Shown here in pieces: positions 1 through 6,766 of a stretch of 7,511 bases of DNA; within the stretch, counting starts at the first letter, position 1, and each line of letters opens with the position of its first letter. Below the pieces are notes generated by a model, which made no database searches, was not told the DNA's origin, and saw only the letters and a list, made by a program, of their open reading frames with translations. A program made the position numbers and the translations under genes. The DNA comes from Actinomycetes bacterium (lineage in GTDB: Bacteria > Actinomycetota > Acidimicrobiia > Acidimicrobiales > UBA8190): NCBI GenBank assembly GCA_021798135.1, contig JAJZYI010000170.1:1-7511 (forward strand), given 5' to 3'.

Positions 1-11
1 ACCGCCATGGT

Positions 12-25
12 GCCGGGCGCCCGGC
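12..25. repeat. 14-bp perfect palindrome
   Basis: The sequence gccgggcgcccggc reads identically on both strands (7+7, no spacer). It lies beside a TAGTGT/TACACT hexamer and just upstream of a possible leftward ATG. It could be an operator or a hairpin, but palindromes of G and C arise easily at this base composition, so function is uncertain. Confidence 0.4.
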
Positions 26-108
26 CGCGTACACTACCGCCGGCAGCCGGGGGCGCCCCGACCGGTCCCAGGCCGCCGACCGGCGCCGGCGCACGGGCAG
101 CCGCACGC

Positions 109-142
109 GCCGGCACGCCCTGCGCCGGGCGCGCGTGCCGGC
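109..142. repeat. Inverted repeat, 10-bp arms, upstream of aftD
   Basis: The left arm gccggcacgc (109-118) and right arm gcgtgccggc (133-142) are perfectly complementary around a 14-base loop. The right arm also lies within the palindrome gtgccggcac (135-144). In RNA this would be a very stable stem ending about 57 bases before the aftD start codon. There is no following T-run, so it is not a classical intrinsic terminator. It could be a leader structure, a terminator of an upstream rightward gene, or chance at high GC. Confidence 0.45.
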
Positions 143-185
143 ACCGCCCCAGGCGCCGGTCGGGCACAACCTTGCGGTCGAGACC

Positions 186-193
186 GGGGAGAG
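186..193 (+). promoter_or_regulatory. Ribosome binding site for aftD
   Basis: GGGGAGAG lies six bases before the TTG at 200. It is the only good purine-rich Shine-Dalgarno match in the leader. Its spacing supports the unusual TTG start over later candidates in the frame. Confidence 0.6.
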
Positions 194-199
194 CATCGG

Positions 200-3100
200 T
201 TGCTGCGACGGACGCGAACGGGGCGCCACGCCGGGCCGCGGCTGACGCTCGCCGAGCAGCTCCGTGCCGCTGCCACCACCGCCGGGGGCTCCCGCTCGAC
301 CCGGCGCCGCCGCCTGCTGCGCCCCGGGGTCCGCGCCGTCGAGACCGCCCTGGTCGCCCTGGTCGCGCTCGTCCCGCAGCTGCTCACCCGACCCGGGCAG
401 GTCACCGCCGACACCAAGAGCTACCTCTACCTCGACCCCGCCAGGTTCCTCTCCCAGTCCCTGTCGATGTGGGACCCGACGAGCGGCCTCGGCACGGTCA
501 CCCACCAGCAGATCGGCTACCTGTGGCCGATGGGGCCGTTCTTCCTCCTCACGCACGTGCTCGGCGTCCCGACCTGGGCCGCCCAGCGCCTGTGGGTGGC
601 CGCCATCCTCTTCGGCGCCGGTGCCGGCGTGCTGTTCCTGGCCCGCACCCTCCGCCTGGCCGGGCCCGGCCGGCTGGTGGCGGCCCTGGCCTACATGCTG
701 TCGCCGTACACGCTGCAGTACCTCGGCCGCATCTCGGTCATCCTGCTGCCCTGGGCCGGGCTGCCGTGGATGGTCGCCCTGGCCGCGCGCGCCGTGCGCC
801 GGGGCGGCTGGCGCGACGCCGCCCTGTTCGGCGTGGTCGTCGCCACCGTCGGCGGGATCAACGCCACGTCCCTGCTCTACGTGGGCATCGCCCCCGCGCT
901 GTGGCTCGTGCACGCCGCCGTCGTCCGCGACTGCACCTGGAAGCGGGCCTGGGGGGCGGCGTGGCGCATCGGCGCCGTGACCGTGGTGGTGTCGCTGTGG
1001 TGGATCGCCGGGCTGTGGGTGGAGGGCGCCTACGGCGTCAACGTCCTCAAGTACACCGAGACCGTCCTGGCCACCTCCAGCACCTCCTCGCCCGAGGAGA
1101 TCCTGCGCGGCCTGGGCTACTGGTACTTCTACGGCTCCGACGCCTACGGCCCGTGGATGGCCGCCTCGGTCCAGTTCACCCAGCAGCTCTGGCTGCTCGC
1201 CACCAGCGCCGCCGTCCCCGCCCTCGCCATCGCCGCCGGCCTGCTCACCCGGTGGCGGCACCGGACCTACTTCGCGCTGCTGATCGTGGTGGGCACCGTG
1301 CTCGCCGTCGGCGCCTTCCCGTACAGCGACCCCTCCGCCGCCGGGCGCCTGCTGCGCGCCTTCTACACGGGCACGACGGCGGGCCTGGCGCTGCGGTCAA
1401 CGGACCGGGCCTCGCCCATGGTGCTGCTGGGGCTGGCCGTGCTCCTGGGCGCCGGCCTGACGGCGGCGGCGGGCCGCCTCGCCGCGCGCGCCGCCTCCCG
1501 GCCGGCGCGAGCACCTCGGCGGCCGTGGCCGGCGCGGCGGCGGCCGGTGCCGGTCCTGCCCCCGCCCCGGCGCTGGCGGGTGCCCGTCGCCACCGGCGTG
1601 CTCGCCGTGGTCGTCGTGGCGCTGCTGGCAGCGGCCAACCCCGCCGTGCTCGACGGCGGCACCGTCGCCGACCACTACCTGATGCCGGCCAGCCCGCCGG
1701 CGTCGGTGCGCCAGGCGGCCGCCGCCCTCGACACCGTGGCGCCGGGCACCCGGGTGCTGGCCGAGCCCGGGGAGGACTTCGCCCAGTACACCTGGGGGAA
1801 CACCGTCGACCCGGTCTGGCCGGCGCTGCTGTCCTCCAGCCGCCCGTTCGTCACGCGCGAGCAGCTCCTGCTGGGGTCCCTGCCGACCGCCGACATGCTG
1901 TACGCGCTGGACACGCCGGTGCAGACCGACGTCCTCGACCCGGCGGGCCTGGCCCCCATGCTCCGCCTGATGAGCGTCGGCGACCTGCTCGTCCAGAACG
2001 ACCTCGGCTACACGCGCTACCAGACCCCCCAGCCGGCCACCCTGTGGCCGATGTTCGACCCGACGCCGCCGGGCCTCGGCCAGCCGACGGGCTACGGTCC
2101 CCCCACCCCGAACGTGTCGCTGCTGCCGCTCGTGAACGAGGCCACCCTGGCCGCCCCGGCCGGCGCACCGGTGCCGTCGCCGGTCGAGGTGTTCCCCGTC
2201 GCCGACCCCCGGCCGCTGGTCCGCGCCGAGGGCGCCGTGGCCCCCGTGGTCGTGGCCGGCGCCGCCAGCGGCATCATGGCGGCCGCCGACGCCGGCCTGC
2301 TCGCCGGCAGCCCGGCGATCCTCTACGCCGGGACCCTCGACACCCGTCCCGCGCTGCGCTCCGCGGTGCTGGCCAGCCACCCGACGCTGGTGGTGACCGA
2401 CAGCAACCGCAAGCGGCCCTTCCGCTGGAACACCATCGAGCAGGACGCCGGGAGCACCCTGGCCGCCGACCAGCCCCAGCCGGCCGATCCGAACAACGCC
2501 CCGCTCGACCTCTTCCCGGCGGCGCCGGCCGGCGCCCAGACCACGGCCGTCATGCGGGGCGTCCGGTCGGTGACGGCGTCGAGCTACGGCGACAACGTGA
2601 CGTACCTCCCCGAGAACCGGCCGGCCGCCGCCATCGACGGCAACCTCGACACCGAGTGGCTCACCGGCGGCTTCTTCGAGCCCGAGGGGCAGTGGTGGCA
2701 GGTCACGCTCGACCACCCCGTCACCACCGACGTCATCGCCGTCCAGCAGCCGCTCAACACCGGTGCCAACCGGAGCATCACGACCGTCACCCTCACCTTC
2801 GACGGCGGCCACCCGGTCGTCGAGCACCTCGGCCCGGCGTCGCTGTCGCCGAGCGGCACCGGCCAGGTCCTGCACTTCCCGACCCGGACGTTCACCCGCC
2901 TCCGCATCACCATCGACGCCACCACCTCGGGCAACGCCCGGACCGACCGGGGATCCGCACCGGTCGGCTTCGCCGAGGTCGGCATCCCCGGCGTGAGCGC
3001 CGAGCGCGCCCTGGCCATGCCGACCGACCTCCTCCGTGCGGCCGGGACCTCGTCGCTCGCCGACCGGCTCGTCGTCGCCATGACCCGCAACCGGGTGGAG

Positions 3101-5104
3101 CCGATCCCCCCGCGCACCCAGCCCGAGACCACCATCACGCGGATCCTCACCCTGCCGACCGCCCGCACCTTCACCCTGCAGGGCACGGCCACCATCAGCA
3201 CCCTGATCCCCGACAGCCAGATCGACCAGCTGGTGGGGCGCAACGGCAGCGCCAACGGCATCGTCGCCTTCTCGTCGGGGCGCCTGCCCGGCGACCTGAA
3301 CGCCGGCGCCCAGGCCGCCATCGACGGCAACCCCGCCACGGCGTGGTCCCCCGGCTTCGGTGCCGGCGCCCAGACGGGGGCGTGGATCCAGGTGGACACG
3401 CCGCACCCGGTCACCTTCGACCACATGGACCTGCAGGTCGTCGCCGACGGCATGCACTCGGTGCCCACCAGCCTGACGGTCTCCACGGTCGACGCCTCCG
3501 GCACCGCCATCGCCAGCCGCCACGTCACCCTCCCCGCCATCGCCGACGGTCGCCAACCCGGACAGACCGTCAGCGTCCCCGTCCGCTTCGCGCCGCTCAC
3601 CGGGTCGCGGATCAAGGTGACCGTCGACTCCGTGCGGCTCGAGACCACGCGCGACTACTACTCCGGGGCGCCCATCGCCCTGCCGATCGCCATCGCCGAG
3701 CTCGGCATCCCCGGGGTGCACGGCGGGGCCACCCCCGCCCGCCTGCCCGGTACCTGCATGGCGAACCTGCTCACCATCGACGGCCGGCCCTACCCGGTGC
3801 GCATCGTCGGCTCCACGGCCGCCGCCCTGGCCAACCGAGCGGTCCAGGTCGTGCCCTGCGGCGCGGACGACCGCAACGGCATCCACCTGGCCGCGGGGAC
3901 CCACGTCATCCGCACCGCCCGGGGCCACACGCCCACCACGGGCTGGAGCATCGACCAGCTCGTCCTCGACTCCGCCCCCGGCGGCGGGCCCGAACCGGAG
4001 CCCTCGGCCCAGCAGGTCACCCCGGCGCCGACGTCGCCGGCCCCCACCGTCCGCGTGGTGTCCCAGAGCGCCACCACGGCCCGACTCCAGGTCTCCGACG
4101 TCCACGGCGCCTTCTGGCTGGTCCTCGGCCAGAGCATCAACCGCGGCTGGCACGCCGCCGTCGCCGGCGGCCCGTCCCTCGGCACCCCCACCCTCGTCGA
4201 CGGCTTCGCCAACGGCTGGCTCGTGCAGCCCGCCCAGGTGGCGGCCGCCACCCGCGGCGGCACCGCCACCGTCACCCTCACCTTCACCCCCCAGCGCGTG
4301 GTGGACGTCGCCCTCGCGCTGTCGCTCCTCGGCTTCGTCGCGTGCGTGGCCGTTGCCGCCGTCCCCGACCGGCGGTGGCAGCGGGCGCGGTGGCGGGTGC
4401 TCCGCCGCCTCGGCCCTGCCCCGTCCGCCGCGGCAGCGGCGACGGCCACGGCGACGGCGACCGGCGGGAGCCAAGCCGACCCCGGTCTCGCGCCCGAGCA
4501 CCCGACCGCCTGGTGGGCCGGGGGCCCGCCGGCCCACCGCTCGCTGACCGGCGCGGCCACCGTGATCGTCGCCGCCGGCTGCGGGATCGCGGCAGGCGCC
4601 ATCAGCACCCCGCTCATCGGGGCGCTCGTCGCCCTGGCGGTCGCCGCTACCCTCGCCGTGCCGCGCGGCCGCGCCCTGCTCGTCATCGGCGCGCTCGGCG
4701 CCGGTGCCGCCATGGTGGCCGCCCTCGTCGACGGGCAGGCCGTCCGGCCGGTCTCGGGCGGCGGCACCTGGGCCGCACACCTCGGCATCGCCAGCCCGCT
4801 GGCCTGGGCCGCCATCACCCTGCTGGGCGCCGACGCCGTGGTGGACCTGGCCCGGCGGCGCCGCCCCCGGGGCACCGGCCCGCGGTCGGGCGGCAGGGGG
4901 CCGGGTCCGTCACCCCAGGGGGTCCTCGACGACGCCCTGGCCCGGGTGCCGTGGGACGCCCCGGACACACCCGACCTGCCAGACACACCGGACCTGCCCG
5001 ACACACCGAACCTGCCCGACACACCGGCCGGCCCCGGTGCGCAGGCCGCCAGGCGTCGGCCCGGCGGCGGGGGCCCCATGCCCCGGCAGCCCGACGGCCG
5101 CTGA
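200..5104 (+). CDS. aftD: AftD-like alpha-(1->3)-arabinofuranosyltransferase
   Basis: This is a 1634-residue membrane GT-C transferase. By family knowledge, AftD moves arabinofuranose from decaprenyl-phospho-arabinose onto arabinan chains outside the membrane. Residues 1-45 are Arg-rich and probably cytoplasmic; hydrophobic segments follow at about 46-63, 129-148, 176-195, 207-241, 255-275, 330-372, 405-423 and 462-480. The first external loop carries ADTKSYLYLDP (70-80), matching the AftD pattern DTK...L...P; D71 is the candidate catalytic Asp. IGYLWPMGPFF (105-115), GVPTWAAQRLW (122-132) and LALRSTDR (396-403) are further family signatures. Residues 481-1365 are exported, with discoidin-like domains at about 782-931 and 990-1173, each with an AIDGN..T.W motif and ending in (V/L)GIPGV. 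A third beta domain follows (about 1180-1260), then four to five membrane helices (1366-1542) and a hydrophilic tail. It is longer than mycobacterial AftD (about 1400 residues), partly through the tail. The TTG start is supported by GGGGAG at 186. It is convergent with the next gene. Confidence 0.9.
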   Translation: MLRRTRTGRHAGPRLTLAEQLRAAATTAGGSRSTRRRRLLRPGVRAVETALVALVALVPQLLTRPGQVTADTKSYLYLDPARFLSQSLSMWDPTSGLGTVTHQQIGYLWPMGPFFLLTHVLGVPTWAAQRLWVAAILFGAGAGVLFLARTLRLAGPGRLVAALAYMLSPYTLQYLGRISVILLPWAGLPWMVALAARAVRRGGWRDAALFGVVVATVGGINATSLLYVGIAPALWLVHAAVVRDCTWKRAWGAAWRIGAVTVVVSLWWIAGLWVEGAYGVNVLKYTETVLATSSTSSPEEILRGLGYWYFYGSDAYGPWMAASVQFTQQLWLLATSAAVPALAIAAGLLTRWRHRTYFALLIVVGTVLAVGAFPYSDPSAAGRLLRAFYTGTTAGLALRSTDRASPMVLLGLAVLLGAGLTAAAGRLAARAASRPARAPRRPWPARRRPVPVLPPPRRWRVPVATGVLAVVVVALLAAANPAVLDGGTVADHYLMPASPPASVRQAAAALDTVAPGTRVLAEPGEDFAQYTWGNTVDPVWPALLSSSRPFVTREQLLLGSLPTADMLYALDTPVQTDVLDPAGLAPMLRLMSVGDLLVQNDLGYTRYQTPQPATLWPMFDPTPPGLGQPTGYGPPTPNVSLLPLVNEATLAAPAGAPVPSPVEVFPVADPRPLVRAEGAVAPVVVAGAASGIMAAADAGLLAGSPAILYAGTLDTRPALRSAVLASHPTLVVTDSNRKRPFRWNTIEQDAGSTLAADQPQPADPNNAPLDLFPAAPAGAQTTAVMRGVRSVTASSYGDNVTYLPENRPAAAIDGNLDTEWLTGGFFEPEGQWWQVTLDHPVTTDVIAVQQPLNTGANRSITTVTLTFDGGHPVVEHLGPASLSPSGTGQVLHFPTRTFTRLRITIDATTSGNARTDRGSAPVGFAEVGIPGVSAERALAMPTDLLRAAGTSSLADRLVVAMTRNRVEPIPPRTQPETTITRILTLPTARTFTLQGTATISTLIPDSQIDQLVGRNGSANGIVAFSSGRLPGDLNAGAQAAIDGNPATAWSPGFGAGAQTGAWIQVDTPHPVTFDHMDLQVVADGMHSVPTSLTVSTVDASGTAIASRHVTLPAIADGRQPGQTVSVPVRFAPLTGSRIKVTVDSVRLETTRDYYSGAPIALPIAIAELGIPGVHGGATPARLPGTCMANLLTIDGRPYPVRIVGSTAAALANRAVQVVPCGADDRNGIHLAAGTHVIRTARGHTPTTGWSIDQLVLDSAPGGGPEPEPSAQQVTPAPTSPAPTVRVVSQSATTARLQVSDVHGAFWLVLGQSINRGWHAAVAGGPSLGTPTLVDGFANGWLVQPAQVAAATRGGTATVTLTFTPQRVVDVALALSLLGFVACVAVAAVPDRRWQRARWRVLRRLGPAPSAAAAATATATATGGSQADPGLAPEHPTAWWAGGPPAHRSLTGAATVIVAAGCGIAAGAISTPLIGALVALAVAATLAVPRGRALLVIGALGAGAAMVAALVDGQAVRPVSGGGTWAAHLGIASPLAWAAITLLGADAVVDLARRRRPRGTGPRSGGRGPGPSPQGVLDDALARVPWDAPDTPDLPDTPDLPDTPNLPDTPAGPGAQAARRRPGGGGPMPRQPDGR
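2627..2645 (+). repeat. 19-bp direct repeat, copy 1 (first discoidin domain)
   Basis: gccgccatcgacggcaacc occurs here and again at 3314-3332, in the same reading frame, encoding AAIDGN in both copies. It marks the equivalent loop of the two discoidin-like domains in the AftD protein and is best explained by ancient domain duplication or strong motif conservation with uniform codon choice. Confidence 0.7.
3314..3332 (+). repeat. 19-bp direct repeat, copy 2 (second discoidin domain)
   Basis: Exact second copy of the sequence at 2627-2645, again encoding AAIDGN, followed by PATAW in place of LDTEW. The flanking protein sequence has diverged considerably, so this is not a recent duplication. Confidence 0.7.
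4439..4462 (+). repeat. Hexamer microrepeat encoding (Ala-Thr)4
   Basis: Four near-identical hexamers (gcgacg, gccacg, gcgacg, gcgacc) encode residues 1414-1421 of the AftD protein, an Ala-Thr run. It lies in the hydrophilic linker between the membrane helix ending near 1388 and the next one starting near 1448. It probably reflects replication slippage in a tolerant linker. Confidence 0.6.
4964..5025 (+). repeat. 18-bp tandem repeat encoding DTP(D/N)LP
   Basis: Three full 18-base units (4964-4981, 4982-4999, 5000-5017) differ from one another at only two or three positions; a partial fourth unit runs 5018-5025. They encode DTPDLP, DTPDLP, DTPNLP and DTP at residues 1589-1609, in the hydrophilic C-terminal tail of the AftD protein after the last membrane helix. 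The near-identity at DNA level indicates recent slippage expansion, and the unit length keeps the frame. Copy number may vary between strains. Confidence 0.85.
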
Positions 5105-5160
5105 CGGCACGTCCCCGTCTCGCGTCGGCACCCGCACCCCCGCCCGCGCCCGCGCCCGAC
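5105..5160 (+). terminator. C-rich tract after aftD, possible Rho-type termination zone
   Basis: The 56 bases after the aftD stop contain 33 C, 15 G, 4 A and 4 T. In the aftD transcript this gives a C-over-G-rich stretch of the sort Rho loads on. No stem followed by a U-run is visible for aftD in this tract. The assignment is inferred from composition and from its position between convergent genes. Confidence 0.3.
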
Positions 5161-5170
5161 GGTACCCGGG

Positions 5171-5260
5171 AGCGGCGAAGCGGGCGGAGCGGAGCGAAGC
5201 GGGCGAAGCCAAGCGGGCGAAGCGAAGCGGGAGGAGCGAAGCGGCCCGAGCGGAGCGGGG
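5171..5260. repeat. T-free GCGAAGC/GCGGAGC degenerate repeat block
   Basis: These 90 bases have 48 G, 21 C, 21 A and no T on the plus strand, and the T-free run extends over 5164-5268. GCGAAGC occurs six times (starts 5175, 5194, 5203, 5217, 5222, 5236) and GCGGAGC three times (5184, 5189, 5250), often followed by GGG. Read leftward, as in the transcript of the glycosyltransferase gene, the RNA would be C-rich, G-poor and A-free, a possible Rho loading site just after its stop codon. As DNA, GCGAAGC is known to fold into an unusually stable mini-hairpin. I see no protein-coding role: every frame gives a low-complexity Arg/Ser/Ala/Glu/Lys run. Confidence 0.7.
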
Positions 5261-5273
5261 CGGGACCCTGCGG

Positions 5274-6665
5274 TCAGCCGCGGGCGCGGGCCCGGGTGGC
5301 CGCCTCGTCCGCCAGCGCCTGCAGGGTGCCGGCGGCGGTCGCCTCCCACGTGAAGCGACCGGCCCGCTCCAGCGCGCCGCGCGCCAGGCGCTCGCGCCGC
5401 TCGGGGTCGCGCAGCAGCGCGTCGAGCGCACGCACCATCGACGTGGTCCCGTCGACGAGGAGCCCGGTCCGCCCGTCCTCCACCGCGTCGGCGTGCCCGG
5501 CGATCCGCGTGGCCACGGCCGGCGTGCCGCAGGCTGCGGCCTCGGTGATCGTCATCCCCCACCCCTCGCGCTGGGAATGGCTGACCAGCGCCCACGCCCG
5601 ACGGTAGAGGTCGACGAGCGCCGCCTGGTCCAGGTGGCCGGGCATGGTGAGCCACCCTGCCGCGTCGTGCGAGCGGACGCGCGCCTGCAGCCGTTCGCGC
5701 TCGTAGCCCTCGCCCACGATGACGGCCCGCAGCCCGGGATGCCGGGCACGCACCGCCGCCAGCGCGTCGACGAGCAGGTCGAACCGCTTGACCGGGACCA
5801 GCCGGCCCACCGCCACCACCAGGGGCTCCGCCGACTTGGTACCGCCCGGAGCGAAGACCGGGTCGACGCCCGGCGGCACCACGGACACGCGCTCGGCGGG
5901 CAGGCCCAGCATCGACACGATCTCGGCCCGCGACGACGCCGACAGCGTGACGATCCGGCTGCCCCGGTAGAGCGGGGGCGCCAGGCGCCGCTCCACCAGG
6001 TCACCCGCTGCGGCCAGCGCCGGGGGCAGCACCATGCGCCACATCTCCGCGTGCACGTGGTGGAGGAACACCACCCGGGGCGTGCGCGCCCACAGCGGCG
6101 ACAGGAACGGCATGCCGTTCCACACCTCCACCAGCCCGTCCCTGCCCGGCTCGCGGCGCAGCAGGTTCCGCGCCACGGTACGGGGGAACACGGCGTAGCG
6201 GCCCGACCGCCGCTCCACCCCGTAGCCGTCGCGCCGCGCACGGGCCGCCATGCCCGGCACGGCAGACGTCGACAGGTGCACGTCCAGGCCGGACCGGGCC
6301 CACAGCGACGCGACCCGGTGGGCGTGCAGCTCGGAGCCGCCCGCTTCCGGGTCGTCCAGGTCCCGCCACGCCACCAGCTCCACCCGCCGCAGCCCGAGCT
6401 CCACGGCCCGCGCGGCGACCTCCTCGAGCGAGGCGCCGGCGCCGGGGAGCACGGGGCCGCTGCGCGCCGGCGCCGCCCCGACCGTTGCCTGGGCCTCACC
6501 CGGTCCGAGGTCGGCGAGCGGATCGACGCGCACGGTCGTGCCGGCGCCCGTCGCGGCGGCGCCGGCACCTGCCGTTGCTGCCCGCCCGCCGCCGCCCGCC
6601 AGCGGCCCGGACAGCCACAGCGGGGTCGCAGCAGGTCGCCGGCCGTCCTGTCGTCCTCGGGTCAC
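5274..6665 (-). CDS. Family 4 glycosyltransferase (GT-B fold)
   Basis: A 463-residue retaining glycosyltransferase of the GT4 type, probably using a nucleotide-activated sugar in the cytoplasm; sugar and acceptor cannot be read from sequence. In this numbering WRDLDDPEAGGSELHAH (about 100-116) is the N-terminal domain's glycine loop. FLHHVHAEMW (200-209) and VVPPGVDPVF (262-271) follow. VAVGRLVPVKRFD (284-296) supplies the Arg/Lys phosphate-binding pair, VGEGYERERL (317-326) follows, and REGWGMTITEAAACGTP (366-382) has the E-x7-E pair (E367, E375). No signal peptide or membrane helix is seen. It resembles mycobacterial Rv0225, whose neighbours are also an Rv0224c-type methyltransferase and, further off, aftD. 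The start is uncertain: GTG at 6665 has GGTGAGGAG nine bases upstream, but about 85 Ala/Gly-rich residues precede the conserved fold. Alternatives are GTG at 6770, 6533, 6452, 6404 or 6383. It lies downstream of the methyltransferase, probably on one transcript. Confidence 0.85.
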   Translation of the reverse strand: MTRGRQDGRRPAATPLWLSGPLAGGGGRAATAGAGAAATGAGTTVRVDPLADLGPGEAQATVGAAPARSGPVLPGAGASLEEVAARAVELGLRRVELVAWRDLDDPEAGGSELHAHRVASLWARSGLDVHLSTSAVPGMAARARRDGYGVERRSGRYAVFPRTVARNLLRREPGRDGLVEVWNGMPFLSPLWARTPRVVFLHHVHAEMWRMVLPPALAAAGDLVERRLAPPLYRGSRIVTLSASSRAEIVSMLGLPAERVSVVPPGVDPVFAPGGTKSAEPLVVAVGRLVPVKRFDLLVDALAAVRARHPGLRAVIVGEGYERERLQARVRSHDAAGWLTMPGHLDQAALVDLYRRAWALVSHSQREGWGMTITEAAACGTPAVATRIAGHADAVEDGRTGLLVDGTTSMVRALDALLRDPERRERLARGALERAGRFTWEATAAGTLQALADEAATRARARG

Positions 6666-6766
6666 CAGCGCCCACTCCTCACCGCCGGAACCGCCTCGGC
6701 CATGCGGGACCCGCTCGGCGGGCCCGTCGCGGGCCCGCGTGCCGCACTCTACCCGTGCCCTCGTGC
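6666..6766 (-). other. Spacer between methyltransferase and glycosyltransferase genes
   Basis: This 101-base gap exists if translation of the glycosyltransferase starts at 6665. Its frame is open, but it holds several codons rare in the neighbouring genes (gta, cat, cga, gca, ggt), so it looks non-coding. If the GTG at 6770 is the true start, the gap disappears and the genes overlap by GTGA. Confidence 0.5.
6675..6683 (-). promoter_or_regulatory. Candidate ribosome binding site for the glycosyltransferase
   Basis: GGTGAGGAG on the minus strand ends nine bases before the GTG at 6665 and is the best-placed Shine-Dalgarno match near that start. A rival, GAGGAG at 6781-6786, lies ten bases before the GTG at 6770, inside the end of the methyltransferase gene. 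Confidence 0.5.

Larger units (their letters stand above)
1..199. other. Non-coding spacer upstream of aftD, palindrome-rich
   Basis: I see no convincing gene here. The region is extremely GC-rich and packed with self-complementary runs: a 14-bp palindrome at 12-25, GGCGCC-centred palindromes such as 80-89, a 10-bp inverted repeat at 109-118/133-142, and an outer 9-bp pair at 57-65/156-164. A TACACT/TAGTGT hexamer at 30-35 resembles an actinobacterial -10 box on either strand, but no matching -35 is evident. An ATG on the minus strand (bases 6-8) could begin a divergent gene running off the left edge, but only two codons are visible. The region is probably the leader and promoter zone of aftD; that is inferred from position only. 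Confidence 0.5.

Noticed and set aside
1..8. Possible divergent gene starting with a minus-strand ATG (bases 6-8)
   Set aside because: Only two codons are visible, there is no Shine-Dalgarno match ahead of it, and a 14-bp palindrome sits in its place. It is too little to annotate as a gene.
1397..4780. 1127-codon minus-strand open frame opposite aftD
   Set aside because: The product is a Gly/Asp/Arg-rich low-complexity sequence with no family motif, typical of an antisense frame of a GC-rich gene. The plus strand has clear AftD homology.
5164..5268. CRISPR array as an explanation for the repeat block
   Set aside because: The units are 7-14 bases, degenerate and without unique spacers of even length.
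7..5607. 1866-codon plus-strand open frame overlapping aftD throughout
   Set aside because: It gives an Arg/Pro/Ala-rich product without recognisable domains. It is the off-frame shadow of aftD, produced by the lack of stop codons at very high GC.
3790..5655. 621-codon minus-strand frame across the aftD end and the spacer
   Set aside because: No domain is recognisable and it runs through the repeat block and the glycosyltransferase end in another frame. It is a composition artefact.
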